A stretch of DNA of 22,761 nucleotides from an uncultured Clostridia bacterium (GTDB taxonomy: Bacteria; Bacillota; Clostridia; TANB77; CAG-508), in assembly GCA_934168365.1 (NCBI GenBank), contig CAKPNJ010000015.1, positions 1 to 22,761 on the forward strand, given 5' to 3'. The notes beneath the pieces were generated by a model, which was not told where the DNA came from, did no database searches, and worked only from the letters and a program-made list of their open reading frames with translations. This document shows, piece by piece, positions 15,401-22,640 of this stretch. Numbering within the stretch: the stretch's first letter is position 1; every line of letters begins with the position of its first letter. The translations under genes were made by a program, and so were the position numbers.

Positions 15401-16291
15401 CTATTCACCTACCTTTTCTATGAAAATGTCATTTAGTGTTGGTTTCATTATTTCAAACTTATTAACTATAATTTCATTTTCTATCAATTTCTTTAATAGT
15501 TCATGTGCTTTATTTTCATCACTTATTTTTATAGTGTAATCATTATTAGTTTCATTTTCAATTTCTAATTCTAATTTTTTTACATATTCATCTATATTCT
15601 TATTTGTTTCTATTTTTACTCTATTTGCAGGGTAAGATTCTTTAATTTTTCTTAAATTTCCTTGTAATACTGTTTTTCCTTTATTTAATATTAATATATC
15701 ACTACAAAACTCTTCAATCGTTGCCATTTGATGTGCTGACATTATTACATATTTTCCATTCTTCACTAAGTCAATTATTATATTTTTTAATAATTCTGTA
15801 TTTACTGGATCTAAACCACTAAAAGGTTCATCAAGCACCACTAGTTCAGGGTTATGTATAACTGCTGTCATAAATTGAATTTTTTGTTGATTTCCTTTTG
15901 ATAATTTTTCAGCAGGTTGTTGCATGTATTCTTCAACTTTTAATCTTTTAGCCCATTCATTTATTGTCTTATCTGCTTCACTTCTTTTCATTCCTTTTAA
16001 TTCTGCAAAATACATCAATTGATCATATATTTTAACTTTTGGATATACTCCTCTTTCTTCTGGAAGATAGCCAAAGTTTACAGATTTTCTATCAACCTTT
16101 TTACCATTCCATGTAATTTCTCCACTATCTTTTTTTATTATTCCTAATAACATTCTAATTGTTGTTGTCTTTCCAGCACCATTAGTTCCAAGTAATCCAA
16201 AAACTCCTGGTTCTTCTAGTGAAAAAGATATATTATCAACTACTTTTTTTCCTGTAAATGTTTTAGATACATTCTTTAGTATTAGTCCCAC
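15401..16291 (-). CDS. ABC transporter ATP-binding protein, NatA-like
   Basis: This 296-residue ATPase drives the permease encoded next. Walker A is LLGTNGAGKTTT near residues 34-45, the Q-loop region is YLPEERGVYP, the signature is LSKGNQQK, Walker B is LVVLDEPFSGLDP and the switch histidine lies in MSAHQM. The about 80-residue C-terminal extension is typical of the NatA/YhaQ subgroup (DUF4162-like). The start is GTG at 16289-16291 with AGGGGG about 8 bases upstream. It follows the DUF4097 gene by 15 bases in the same operon. Confidence 0.92.
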   Translation of the reverse strand: MGLILKNVSKTFTGKKVVDNISFSLEEPGVFGLLGTNGAGKTTTIRMLLGIIKKDSGEITWNGKKVDRKSVNFGYLPEERGVYPKVKIYDQLMYFAELKGMKRSEADKTINEWAKRLKVEEYMQQPAEKLSKGNQQKIQFMTAVIHNPELVVLDEPFSGLDPVNTELLKNIIIDLVKNGKYVIMSAHQMATIEEFCSDILILNKGKTVLQGNLRKIKESYPANRVKIETNKNIDEYVKKLELEIENETNNDYTIKISDENKAHELLKKLIENEIIVNKFEIMKPTLNDIFIEKVGE

Positions 16292-16306
16292 TATTATTTC
16301 CCCCTA

Positions 16307-17113
16307 TTATTCAAAATCTATTTTTATTTTTCCTATTCCGCCACTAATATCAATAAAGTTTTCACCATTTCCAATTTTTTGATTATCAGAAATAGATTTT
16401 CCGCCAATAGTTATATCTCCAATTCCTTTATTAACCTTAAATTTATAATATTCTTCACTTTCTAATAATTTAAGTGTAAATGCTCCAATTCCAGTATCAA
16501 TTTCACTTTTTCCTGTTATTTTAGCTGTTACATTGGTTTCTCCAACACCCATATCAAAATCTAAATTATTGATATTTCCTGATTCAATTGTAAATTTTCC
16601 TGCTCCAGTATCTATATCAGCTTCATCTGCATTTATTGATCCAATTCTAACTTCTCCTGCACCTAAATTTAGTCTTAATTTTTGAGTCATTAAAGATTCA
16701 ATATTTACTTTACCAGCTCCTGTATTTATTTTTATTTCTTCAAGTTTCAAATCTTCTGGAATATATATAGTCAAATCGCCATCACTGTCTTTTGCAAACC
16801 ATTTTAAATTTTTTTCTTTTATCTTTAATCTGTTTCCATCTTGTTTGCATTGTATATTTTCATTATTAGTTTGAGCTAAAAATTCTTTTCCTACTTTTAT
16901 ATTCAAGTTACTATATGCAACATCAACATCTAAATACGCTGTTAAGTCACCTTCTAAATTTATGCTACCAGTTTCATTTATTGTTCCTTTTTTTAATCCT
17001 ATTGCACTTGCAAGCCCATATATCCCACTTAATATTCCAGATATTATTGTAACTATTAGAAAGATAGCAAATGCAATTGCACAATATTTAATTATTTTTT
17101 GAGCAGTTGTCAT
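16307..17113 (-). CDS. Membrane-anchored DUF4097-like toastrack (beta-repeat) protein
   Basis: A hydrophobic segment at about residues 9-36 anchors the 268-residue protein. The rest is a string of short beta repeats, with recurring units such as INTGAGKVNIES, LNLGAGEVRIGS, IDTGAGKFTIES, FDMGVGETNVTA, IDTGIGAFTL and VNKGIGDITIGG. This is the single-stranded beta-helix of the DUF4097/toastrack family, found in envelope-stress operons with LiaF, PspC and ABC transporters. Its ATG overlaps the stop of the LiaF-like gene (ATGA), so the two are translationally coupled, and GGAGGTG lies about 11 bases upstream. A role as an outer-face sensor or scaffold at the membrane is inferred, not shown. Confidence 0.88.
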   Translation of the reverse strand: MTTAQKIIKYCAIAFAIFLIVTIISGILSGIYGLASAIGLKKGTINETGSINLEGDLTAYLDVDVAYSNLNIKVGKEFLAQTNNENIQCKQDGNRLKIKEKNLKWFAKDSDGDLTIYIPEDLKLEEIKINTGAGKVNIESLMTQKLRLNLGAGEVRIGSINADEADIDTGAGKFTIESGNINNLDFDMGVGETNVTAKITGKSEIDTGIGAFTLKLLESEEYYKFKVNKGIGDITIGGKSISDNQKIGNGENFIDISGGIGKIKIDFE

Positions 17114-17790
17114 TTTATATCAACACCTCCAAATATACATGTAGCATTTACATAAATTGTATGTCCATCTGTAGTATCAGATTTTCTTTTTTCGTCTACT
17201 CCTCCAAATATTGAAGATGATTTGATTTTTACTTTTACATTCTCTGGAACTAAAATATCTATTCCGCCAAATACACTTGTAGCATTTATTACAACATCAT
17301 TTTCAATTATTGCTTTTGTTAAATCACATTTAACTCCACCAAATACAGCAGTAAGCTCTGTTCCATTAAATTTTTCTCCATCAAATTTCACATTTTGACC
17401 TGAGAATGTTGCACAATATTCGCTATCTTTAGGTCTGTTTTCATTTAATTTATTTATTTCTTTGCTAATTTTACTATTAAACGTATCTTTAAATATAAAT
17501 GAGATACCAATTATAATTAAAACTGTTGGAAGTGCTAATTTCCATATCATATCAAAGTTTAATAAATCTTGACAACATAATAATAGTACAACTCCAATCA
17601 ATAATCCTATTATATTTCCTGTTTTTTCTCTTTCTTTAAATAGTCCTATAAAACATGGTACTATTATAAATAAAGTCCACCATCCATCAAAAAATATATT
17701 TATATTTGTAATTCCAAGTGCATTTCCTCCTATAATCAATCCTACTACAATTAAAACTATTCCCCATAGTACATTTCCAAAACTTTTCAT
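17110..17790 (-). CDS. LiaF-like membrane protein with toastrack domain
   Basis: The N-terminal 105 residues form about four transmembrane segments, followed by a charged linker. The C-terminal half is a beta domain with repeated FGG motifs (VFGGVKCDL, VFGGIDILVP, IFGGVDEKR and IFGGVDIK). That is the LiaF/VraT C-terminal toastrack domain. In Bacillus LiaF inhibits the LiaRS two-component system sensing cell-wall antibiotics; no LiaRS genes are present here, and a TetR gene lies directly upstream. The fourth codon, ATG at 17788-17790, is preferred because AAAGGA lies 9 bases upstream, giving 226 residues; the first ATG touches the ribosome site. Its stop overlaps the next gene by 4 bases. Confidence 0.88.
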   Translation of the reverse strand: MKSFGNVLWGIVLIVVGLIIGGNALGITNINIFFDGWWTLFIIVPCFIGLFKEREKTGNIIGLLIGVVLLLCCQDLLNFDMIWKLALPTVLIIIGISFIFKDTFNSKISKEINKLNENRPKDSEYCATFSGQNVKFDGEKFNGTELTAVFGGVKCDLTKAIIENDVVINATSVFGGIDILVPENVKVKIKSSSIFGGVDEKRKSDTTDGHTIYVNATCIFGGVDIK

Positions 17791-17805
17791 TTTTTTCATT
17801 CCTTT

Positions 17806-18387
17806 CTAAAATTTATTTGTACCCAACACTTTTGATATCTTATTAAAAATGTCATCTTTTTGACTTTCATATACCTCTTTACTTTGATATAGTATACTTC
17901 CACCTGTTCCAAAAGCTATCAAATTTGCTGTTACTGTTATATTTTCTTTTGGTATTCTTATAACACCATTTTCAACATAATCTTGTAATATTAATAATAT
18001 ATATTTTTTCATTACTCTTAATGTATATTCTCTAATTGCTGATAATATAGTCCAGTGCAACTTTGCTAAATATTTGCTACGAAAGTCTTGTGTTGCATAG
18101 TCCATATAATTTATGTATTTTGTTAAAACTTCATCAGGCTTGTTTTTACTTGAGTCAATTACATTTTGCATTTTTTTTTCATAACTTTCAAAAAATAATT
18201 TTATTGCTTCTTCAAAAACGGCATCTTTTGATTCAAAATAATAATAAAATAATCCTACTGGACTTTCAACTTTATTTTGTATCATTCTAATAGAAGTACC
18301 TTCATATCCCTTTTCAAAAAACAATTCCAAAGCTGCTTCTACTATTTGTTTTTTCTTTAGTTCCGATTGTTTAATTTTCTCTACCAT
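17806..18387 (-). CDS. TetR/AcrR family transcriptional regulator
   Basis: The 193-residue protein has an N-terminal helix-turn-helix at about residues 12-55 (IVEAALELFFEKGYEGTSI, then GLFYYYFESKD, the classic TetR motif) and a helical ligand-binding domain behind it. AAGGAGG lies 4 bases before the ATG. It sits in the middle of the operon, 9 bases after the large permease and 15 before the LiaF-like gene. An operon-internal position fits autoregulation, and two matching inverted repeats flank the operon's promoter at 20901-20971. The ligand is unknown; a substrate of the exporters or a membrane-active compound is the natural guess. Confidence 0.92.
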   Translation of the reverse strand: MVEKIKQSELKKKQIVEAALELFFEKGYEGTSIRMIQNKVESPVGLFYYYFESKDAVFEEAIKLFFESYEKKMQNVIDSSKNKPDEVLTKYINYMDYATQDFRSKYLAKLHWTILSAIREYTLRVMKKYILLILQDYVENGVIRIPKENITVTANLIAFGTGGSILYQSKEVYESQKDDIFNKISKVLGTNKF

Positions 18388-18396
18388 TATACCTCC

Positions 18397-20013
18397 TTAA
18401 CTACAAATTTGCATAAATCTTTTTTGTCCATATTTTTTTAATATTGTCCACAAAACTACCGTAATAACTGCTAATATTGTTAATTCAATTATATAACACA
18501 AATCTATTGAATTATAGAAAATTACTGCAGTTACTATTGATACCATTCCTAACACCATTCCAATCAGTACAGAAATTCCCGAACTTGCACTTTGTTTTAC
18601 CACTTCTGTATCTGATGATGCATTTAACTTTGGATGTTTCAAATTTACTAATAGTCCTATAATAGCTGTAAGAGTCGGCATTATTATTGTTGCTAAGAGT
18701 ATGAATATAATGTCTTTTTTTTCTGGTCTAAAAGCTATAAAAAATATAATTTCGCTTATAAACATTATAGGCATTGTTATTATATTGCTTGTAATAATTT
18801 TAGCTTTAAATATTTTTCTTGTTTCTATTGGTATTGTTTTTAAAATGTATAAACTCTTTCCCTCTAAAGATATAGAAGATGAAGTTATCGAGGTCATACA
18901 GGCTGTATATATTACAATTTGAAAATATATTTTAGGTATGTAACTTTTTATTTGTTCCATAGTCAGTCCTATATCTTCTCCTTCTAAAACAGCATTTATT
19001 GCTCCATCAAGGTTTACACATAATGTTATTGTTATAACTAACATTAAAATAATTCCAAATGCTGTATTAAAAATATATACTGTTGATGAAAAATATCTTT
19101 TAATTTCTTTACTAACCAATGCTTGTATTTTAGATTTAGTTTTTATATTTTGTATATTGTTTTTTCTTTTTTTGCTACCGCTTGTTTCTTTTGATTTTGA
19201 TATAACCTTAAAATAATTTATACTTGCTATATAGATAAATAATATTGCTGGAATAATATTTATTGCCAATAGCATTAAAAAATCTTGTATTTTAAAATCT
19301 TGTATCAATTGTATATACAGCTTTGCCGGATAGTAAATATTTGTTAATGTATTGTTTATACTCATTGCATTTTGAACTACACTTGTTATTATATCTTTTA
19401 ATTTGAATGATAGGAAAAAAATACCTATAAATACTATTGTTGTAGATAATACCTGTATTAGTTTTTGTGCCTTAAATTTAACTGATATAGTTTTTATTAT
19501 ACTTCCTAATAAAGCTGATATTATAGTAGGTATTATAGGAATTAAAAGTGTCATTATAATTGATATAAGGTAAAAACTTATTCCTGGCTTTTCAAAATAC
19601 GCATATACAGCAAATGCTGGAAGCATAAATAATAGGTTATATAAATATTGAAATACTAGTAATTTAAATATTCTTACAAAAAATATTGTTGATTTTTTTA
19701 TTGGAAGTGAAAATAACAAATCACTATCTTTTGCATCAAATAATATTCCTTGCGTTTTATAAATTCCTTCTATCAGAGTTATTACTACTGTAAAAAGTAT
19801 ATACATTGTCAACACAACATGAGTCAGATTAAGTGGCGCAAGTTCATAAGCAAACATAACTGCATAAGTTCCTATTCCCACCATTACAAGTATCGCTAAG
19901 AATATTGGAAACATTATACTAGATATTTTAGATGATTTCTTTTTTAATTTATATCTAAATAAATTCATGTCTTGTGACATTACTGCTTTTAGTAATGATA
20001 TTATCTTACTCAT
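18397..20013 (-). CDS. Large ABC exporter permease (ABC-2 type)
   Basis: The 538-residue protein has about twelve hydrophobic segments in two halves, split by a polar, lysine-rich linker near residues 270-300 (SKSKETSGSKKRKNN). The N-terminal motif AKDSDLLFSLPIKKSTIF is typical of the putative ABC exporter permeases of Firmicutes (PF16949-like), which work with one ATPase. Its ATG overlaps the ATPase stop (ATGA), and AGGAG lies 7 bases upstream. It is the second gene of the operon. The substrate is unknown. Confidence 0.85.
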   Translation of the reverse strand: MSKIISLLKAVMSQDMNLFRYKLKKKSSKISSIMFPIFLAILVMVGIGTYAVMFAYELAPLNLTHVVLTMYILFTVVITLIEGIYKTQGILFDAKDSDLLFSLPIKKSTIFFVRIFKLLVFQYLYNLLFMLPAFAVYAYFEKPGISFYLISIIMTLLIPIIPTIISALLGSIIKTISVKFKAQKLIQVLSTTIVFIGIFFLSFKLKDIITSVVQNAMSINNTLTNIYYPAKLYIQLIQDFKIQDFLMLLAINIIPAILFIYIASINYFKVISKSKETSGSKKRKNNIQNIKTKSKIQALVSKEIKRYFSSTVYIFNTAFGIILMLVITITLCVNLDGAINAVLEGEDIGLTMEQIKSYIPKIYFQIVIYTACMTSITSSSISLEGKSLYILKTIPIETRKIFKAKIITSNIITMPIMFISEIIFFIAFRPEKKDIIFILLATIIMPTLTAIIGLLVNLKHPKLNASSDTEVVKQSASSGISVLIGMVLGMVSIVTAVIFYNSIDLCYIIELTILAVITVVLWTILKKYGQKRFMQICS

Positions 20014-20729
20014 ATTTTTTCTCCTTCATCTAGTTCTAAAAATACTTGTTCTAATGATTCATCACCTTTTATTTCTTTCATGTTTCCTATTTTAACAATC
20101 TTTCCCTGTTTTATAATTGCAACTCTGTCACAAAGCTTTTCTGCAACTTCTAATATATGAGTTGAAAAAAATATAGTCTTGCCTTGTTTGCACATATCTT
20201 TCATTACTTCTTTTATATCAAACACTGCTTTTGGATCTAACCCTACAAAAGGTTCATCCATTATTAAAACATCAGGATTATGTACCATTGCTGCAATTAG
20301 TGCTATTTTTTGCTTCATTCCATGTGAAAATGATGAAATATAGTCATCTAATTTTTCTTGCATTTCAAACATCTTTGCATATTTATCTATATTCTCTTCT
20401 CTTACATCTTTTGAAACTTCATACATATCACATATAAAATTTATAAAATCAATTGCCTTCATATTCTCATATAAATCAGGATTATCCGGAACATAAGCCA
20501 TTTGCTTTTTACATTCAATTGGAGATTTTTTTATTGATTTTCCGTTAATCAAAATATCTCCTTCTTCAAAATCTAAAATACCCACTATTGATTTTATAGT
20601 TGTTGTTTTTCCAGCACCATTATGACCTATAAAAGCAAATATTTCTCCGTTATTTACTGTAAAAGAAATATTGTCTACAGCCTTTTTCTCTCCATTATAG
20701 ATTTTGGTTACATTTTTAATTTCTATCAT
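20010..20729 (-). CDS. ABC transporter ATP-binding protein
   Basis: This 239-residue ATPase has Walker A FIGHNGAGKTTT, the Q-loop region YVPDNPDLYE, a signature reading FSHGMKQK in place of the usual LSGGQ, Walker B VLIMDEPFVGLDP and the switch histidine in FSTHIL. It opens the operon and should power the large permease encoded next, with which it overlaps by 4 bases. The ATG at 20727-20729 gives MIEIKNVTKIY, with TGGAGG 6 bases upstream; an earlier ATG 11 codons back lacks a ribosome site. The transcript leader is about 185 bases and contains an ATG directly followed by TAA near 20852. Confidence 0.93.
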   Translation of the reverse strand: MIEIKNVTKIYNGEKKAVDNISFTVNNGEIFAFIGHNGAGKTTTIKSIVGILDFEEGDILINGKSIKKSPIECKKQMAYVPDNPDLYENMKAIDFINFICDMYEVSKDVREENIDKYAKMFEMQEKLDDYISSFSHGMKQKIALIAAMVHNPDVLIMDEPFVGLDPKAVFDIKEVMKDMCKQGKTIFFSTHILEVAEKLCDRVAIIKQGKIVKIGNMKEIKGDESLEQVFLELDEGEKI

Positions 20730-20900
20730 TTTTAACCTCCATTTCTTAAATCCCATTACCAATCTAAATACTACACTTTTTCTATTACCTTTATGTGTTC
20801 TAAAATTTTTTTGACCTTACTCCAGCTATCTAAAAAACTCCATATTACATGTTATCTCACCTTTTACTTCTCTCTAGTCATTTATTCAAATTTTCTAATT

Positions 20901-20915
20901 TTGAATATCGTTCAA
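20901..20915 (-). promoter_or_regulatory. Candidate TetR operator, downstream copy
   Basis: TTGAACGATATTCAA on the minus strand has perfect 5-bp TTGAA/TTCAA arms, just past the -10 box and over the likely transcription start. It differs by one base from the copy at 20957-20971. An extra half-site TTTGAAT lies at 20884-20890. Confidence 0.65.
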
Positions 20916-20920
20916 TAATT

Positions 20921-20949
20921 ATTATATTACCATACATAAAAATAATCAA
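20921..20949 (-). promoter_or_regulatory. Promoter of the seven-gene ABC/TetR operon
   Basis: The -35 TTGATT (20944-20949) and consensus -10 TATAAT (20921-20926) are 17 bases apart on the minus strand, flanked on both sides by the inverted repeats. Confidence 0.8.
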
Positions 20950-20956
20950 CACTTTT

Positions 20957-20971
20957 TTGAATATTGTTCAA
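20957..20971 (-). promoter_or_regulatory. Candidate TetR operator, upstream copy
   Basis: TTGAACAATATTCAA on the minus strand lies 7 bases upstream of the -35 box. The centres of the two copies are 56 bp apart, a little over five helical turns. It touches the T tail of the preceding terminator. Confidence 0.6.
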
Positions 20972-21002
20972 AAAAATGAGAGTATCTAAATTAGATACCC
21001 TC
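20970..21002 (-). terminator. Terminator of the 88-aa membrane protein gene
   Basis: An 11-bp stem (20978-20988 with 20992-21002, one G-T pair) and 3-base loop are followed by seven Ts on the minus strand. Confidence 0.9.
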
Positions 21003-21019
21003 TATATAAAAACCTTATA

Positions 21020-21286
21020 TTAGCATATTGTAATGTTCATTTTGTTTTTGCAAAGATTTTTACAAATAATCAAAATTACTGTTATAATTAAAAGTAGTCC
21101 AAGTACTATTGCTAAAACTATTACTGCAGCTAATGCTCCAAGTATTGTTGATGCTAACTCTGCCCCAATTATAGCACCTATAACTAAAGCAAATAATGCA
21201 CCAACTATTGCAGCTATAACTTCTAAGCAATTGCATCTCTTACATTTTGATTTTTTTTCGCAACAATAACCGTATTCTGATTCCAT
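21020..21286 (-). CDS. Small Cys-rich membrane protein (88 aa), unknown function
   Basis: The N-terminal 20 residues are polar and hold five cysteines (YCC, then KCKRCNC), followed by two long hydrophobic, alanine/isoleucine-rich segments (about residues 24-50 and 52-75) and a short tail with three more cysteines (CKNLCKN, then a terminal C). Start choice: GGAG lies about 9 bases before the ATG at 21284-21286; an ATG five codons earlier has none. The cysteine pattern suggests metal binding or acylation, but this is a guess. It has its own terminator, and a palindrome lies just upstream. I do not recognise the family. Confidence 0.75.
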   Translation of the reverse strand: MESEYGYCCEKKSKCKRCNCLEVIAAIVGALFALVIGAIIGAELASTILGALAAVIVLAIVLGLLLIITVILIICKNLCKNKMNITIC

Positions 21287-21303
21287 ATTTTTCAACTCCA
21301 TTC

Positions 21304-21319
21304 AACACTAGGTAGTGTT
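21304..21319 (-). promoter_or_regulatory. Palindrome upstream of the 88-aa gene
   Basis: AACACTA and TAGTGTT are perfect 7-bp arms separated by 2 bases, about 18 bases before the start codon and downstream of an AT-rich stretch that could be a -10. It is a likely operator for an unknown regulator. Confidence 0.45.
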
Positions 21320-21357
21320 TAATATATAATATGAATACAAGCATTGTTTTGATACAA

Positions 21358-22014
21358 CTAGTCTCTTCTTTTTCCAAAGATAGATAGTATTCTTAAGAAT
21401 ATATTTATAAAATCTAAATATAATTGCATAGCTCCGTATATATATAATTTTTCTTGGTTAATGCCTTCTTCATATTGTAAGCTTTTTATTTTGTTCATAT
21501 CATATACAGTTATTCCAAAGAAAACTAATAATATAATCCAGTCTAATATAATGTCTAACATACTATTTCCAATAAATATATTTATAATACTTAAAATGAT
21601 TCCAACTATAAGTACTGCAAACAATATGTTATGCCAAGAACTTATATCACGTTCAGTTTTATATCCATAAAGTGCAAGACCACCAAATAATAGTGCAGAT
21701 GCTAAAAATAGATATATAATAGAATTTAATTCAAAGCAATAAAATATCGACGATAGTGTGACACCATTTAAAGTTGCATATGCAAAGTACAATATTCCAA
21801 CAAATGTTGGAGATAATTTTCTAAATAATAATGAAAATAAAATTACTACTAGCACCTCTGCTATTAATAATACTCTCCACATGTCATTGATAATTATTTT
21901 AACTAAAAGTCCTGACGAATATGTGTACCATGATACTATAGCTGTTCCTAGCAATCCTAAAAACATCCAAAAGAATGTCTGTGAAATTAGTTTTGAATCT
22001 GTATTCTCTTCCAT
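21358..22014 (-). CDS. Bax inhibitor-1 (BI-1/YccA) family membrane protein
   Basis: The 218-residue protein has about seven transmembrane segments spaced as in bacterial BI-1/YetJ proteins. The family signature region is seen in ILYFAYATLNGVTLSSIF and, near the C-terminus, ITVYDMNKIK and GAMQLYLDFINIFLRIL, which holds the conserved acidic residues of the pH-sensing di-aspartyl site. Bacterial members such as YetJ act as pH-dependent calcium leak channels; others are linked to membrane protease control. AAAGGAG lies 6 bases before the ATG and it has its own promoter. The 3' end is 71 bases before the small membrane protein gene, with no clear terminator between them. Confidence 0.92.
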   Translation of the reverse strand: MEENTDSKLISQTFFWMFLGLLGTAIVSWYTYSSGLLVKIIINDMWRVLLIAEVLVVILFSLLFRKLSPTFVGILYFAYATLNGVTLSSIFYCFELNSIIYLFLASALLFGGLALYGYKTERDISSWHNILFAVLIVGIILSIINIFIGNSMLDIILDWIILLVFFGITVYDMNKIKSLQYEEGINQEKLYIYGAMQLYLDFINIFLRILSIFGKRRD

Positions 22015-22060
22015 ATTTTTCTCCTTTCTTTATATGATTTTAATTTTATGTACTATTTAT

Positions 22061-22089
22061 ATAATATATTATTTTTTATACTTAATCAA
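22061..22089 (-). promoter_or_regulatory. Promoter of the BI-1 gene
   Basis: The -35 TTGATT (22084-22089) and -10 TATTAT (22061-22066) are 17 bases apart on the minus strand. Confidence 0.7.
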
Positions 22090-22253
22090 TATTATTCATT
22101 CATATTTCACTTATTTTCCATCATATATTAACGACTTATTCACATAAACTCGTTTCGCTGTCCACTGGACGCGCTCGATTTCGTCGCAGTTAAAGCCTCG
22201 CACTCTCCAGCGCTCAGCTGTTAACAATAAGCAATTGCTTGAATCCAAAAACA

Positions 22254-22289
22254 AATAAAAATGAGTAGTCTTTAGACTACTCATTTTTA
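22254..22289 (-). terminator. Terminator of the rRNA operon and tRNA-Asn (copy 2)
   Basis: A 14-bp perfect stem (22257-22270 with 22275-22288) with a 4-base loop and an A/T-rich tail lies just past the tRNA-Asn CCA end. Confidence 0.85.
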
Positions 22290-22290
22290 T

Positions 22291-22366
22291 TGGCTCTCCA
22301 TGTTGGACTCGAACCAACGACCTATCGGTTAACAGCCGAGCGCTCTACCAACTGAGCTAATGGAGA
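22291..22366 (-). tRNA. tRNA-Asn (anticodon GTT), copy 2
   Basis: It is identical over all 76 bases to the tRNA at 13210-13285, including the encoded CCA. It lies 9 bases after the 5S rRNA on the same strand with no promoter of its own, so it is transcribed as the last gene of the rRNA operon. Confidence 0.97.
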
Positions 22367-22375
22367 AATTATAAA

Positions 22376-22489
22376 CTGGCGACAACCTATTTTCTCAGCA
22401 GGGTAACCCGCAAATATCGTCGGCACATTGGAGCTTGACTTCTGTGTTCGGTATGGGAACAGGTATTTCCTCCATGTAATCATCACCAG
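22376..22489 (-). rRNA. rrf: 5S ribosomal RNA
   Basis: The 5' end CTGGTGA pairs with the 3' end TCGCCAG. The conserved bacterial 5S core CCCATACCGAACACAGAAGT is present in the middle, and GAGAAAATAGG-type sequence lies near the 3' end. The length is about 114-117 nt. The 150-base spacer to 23S (22490-22640) holds no tRNA and no credible gene. Confidence 0.95.
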
Positions 22490-22640
22490 AAATATTTAGT
22501 ATACTTTTAGTACACTCAAAAATATATAGAGAAAGTCTTCTTTGACTTCTTTCTTCTTCGTCGTCTTTTCCTTCTTTTTTCAGTAAACTTTCCAACCATC
22601 CAATATACTTTCTTAACCTTGCTTACTTATATATATTAGT

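Larger units (their letters stand above)
22160..22366 (-). repeat. 207-bp inverted repeat, right copy (tRNA-Asn block)
   Basis: This is the minus-strand counterpart of 13210-13416, about 97-98% identical. It contains tRNA-Asn, its terminator, the inverted tRNA-Asn fragment GTTAACAGCTGAGCGCT (about 22210-22226) and the GC-rich tail. The GC-rich part is open in one frame, but that ORF starts inside the tRNA and is not credible. Confidence 0.9.

Noticed and set aside
22111..22317. 68-codon minus-strand ORF over tRNA-Asn and the repeat
   Set aside because: It begins inside the tRNA, has no ribosome site and translates the terminator and GC-rich repeat.
22395..22595. 66-codon minus-strand ORF in the 23S-5S spacer
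   Set aside because: More than a third of it is 5S rRNA; the start lies in an rRNA spacer with no translation signals.
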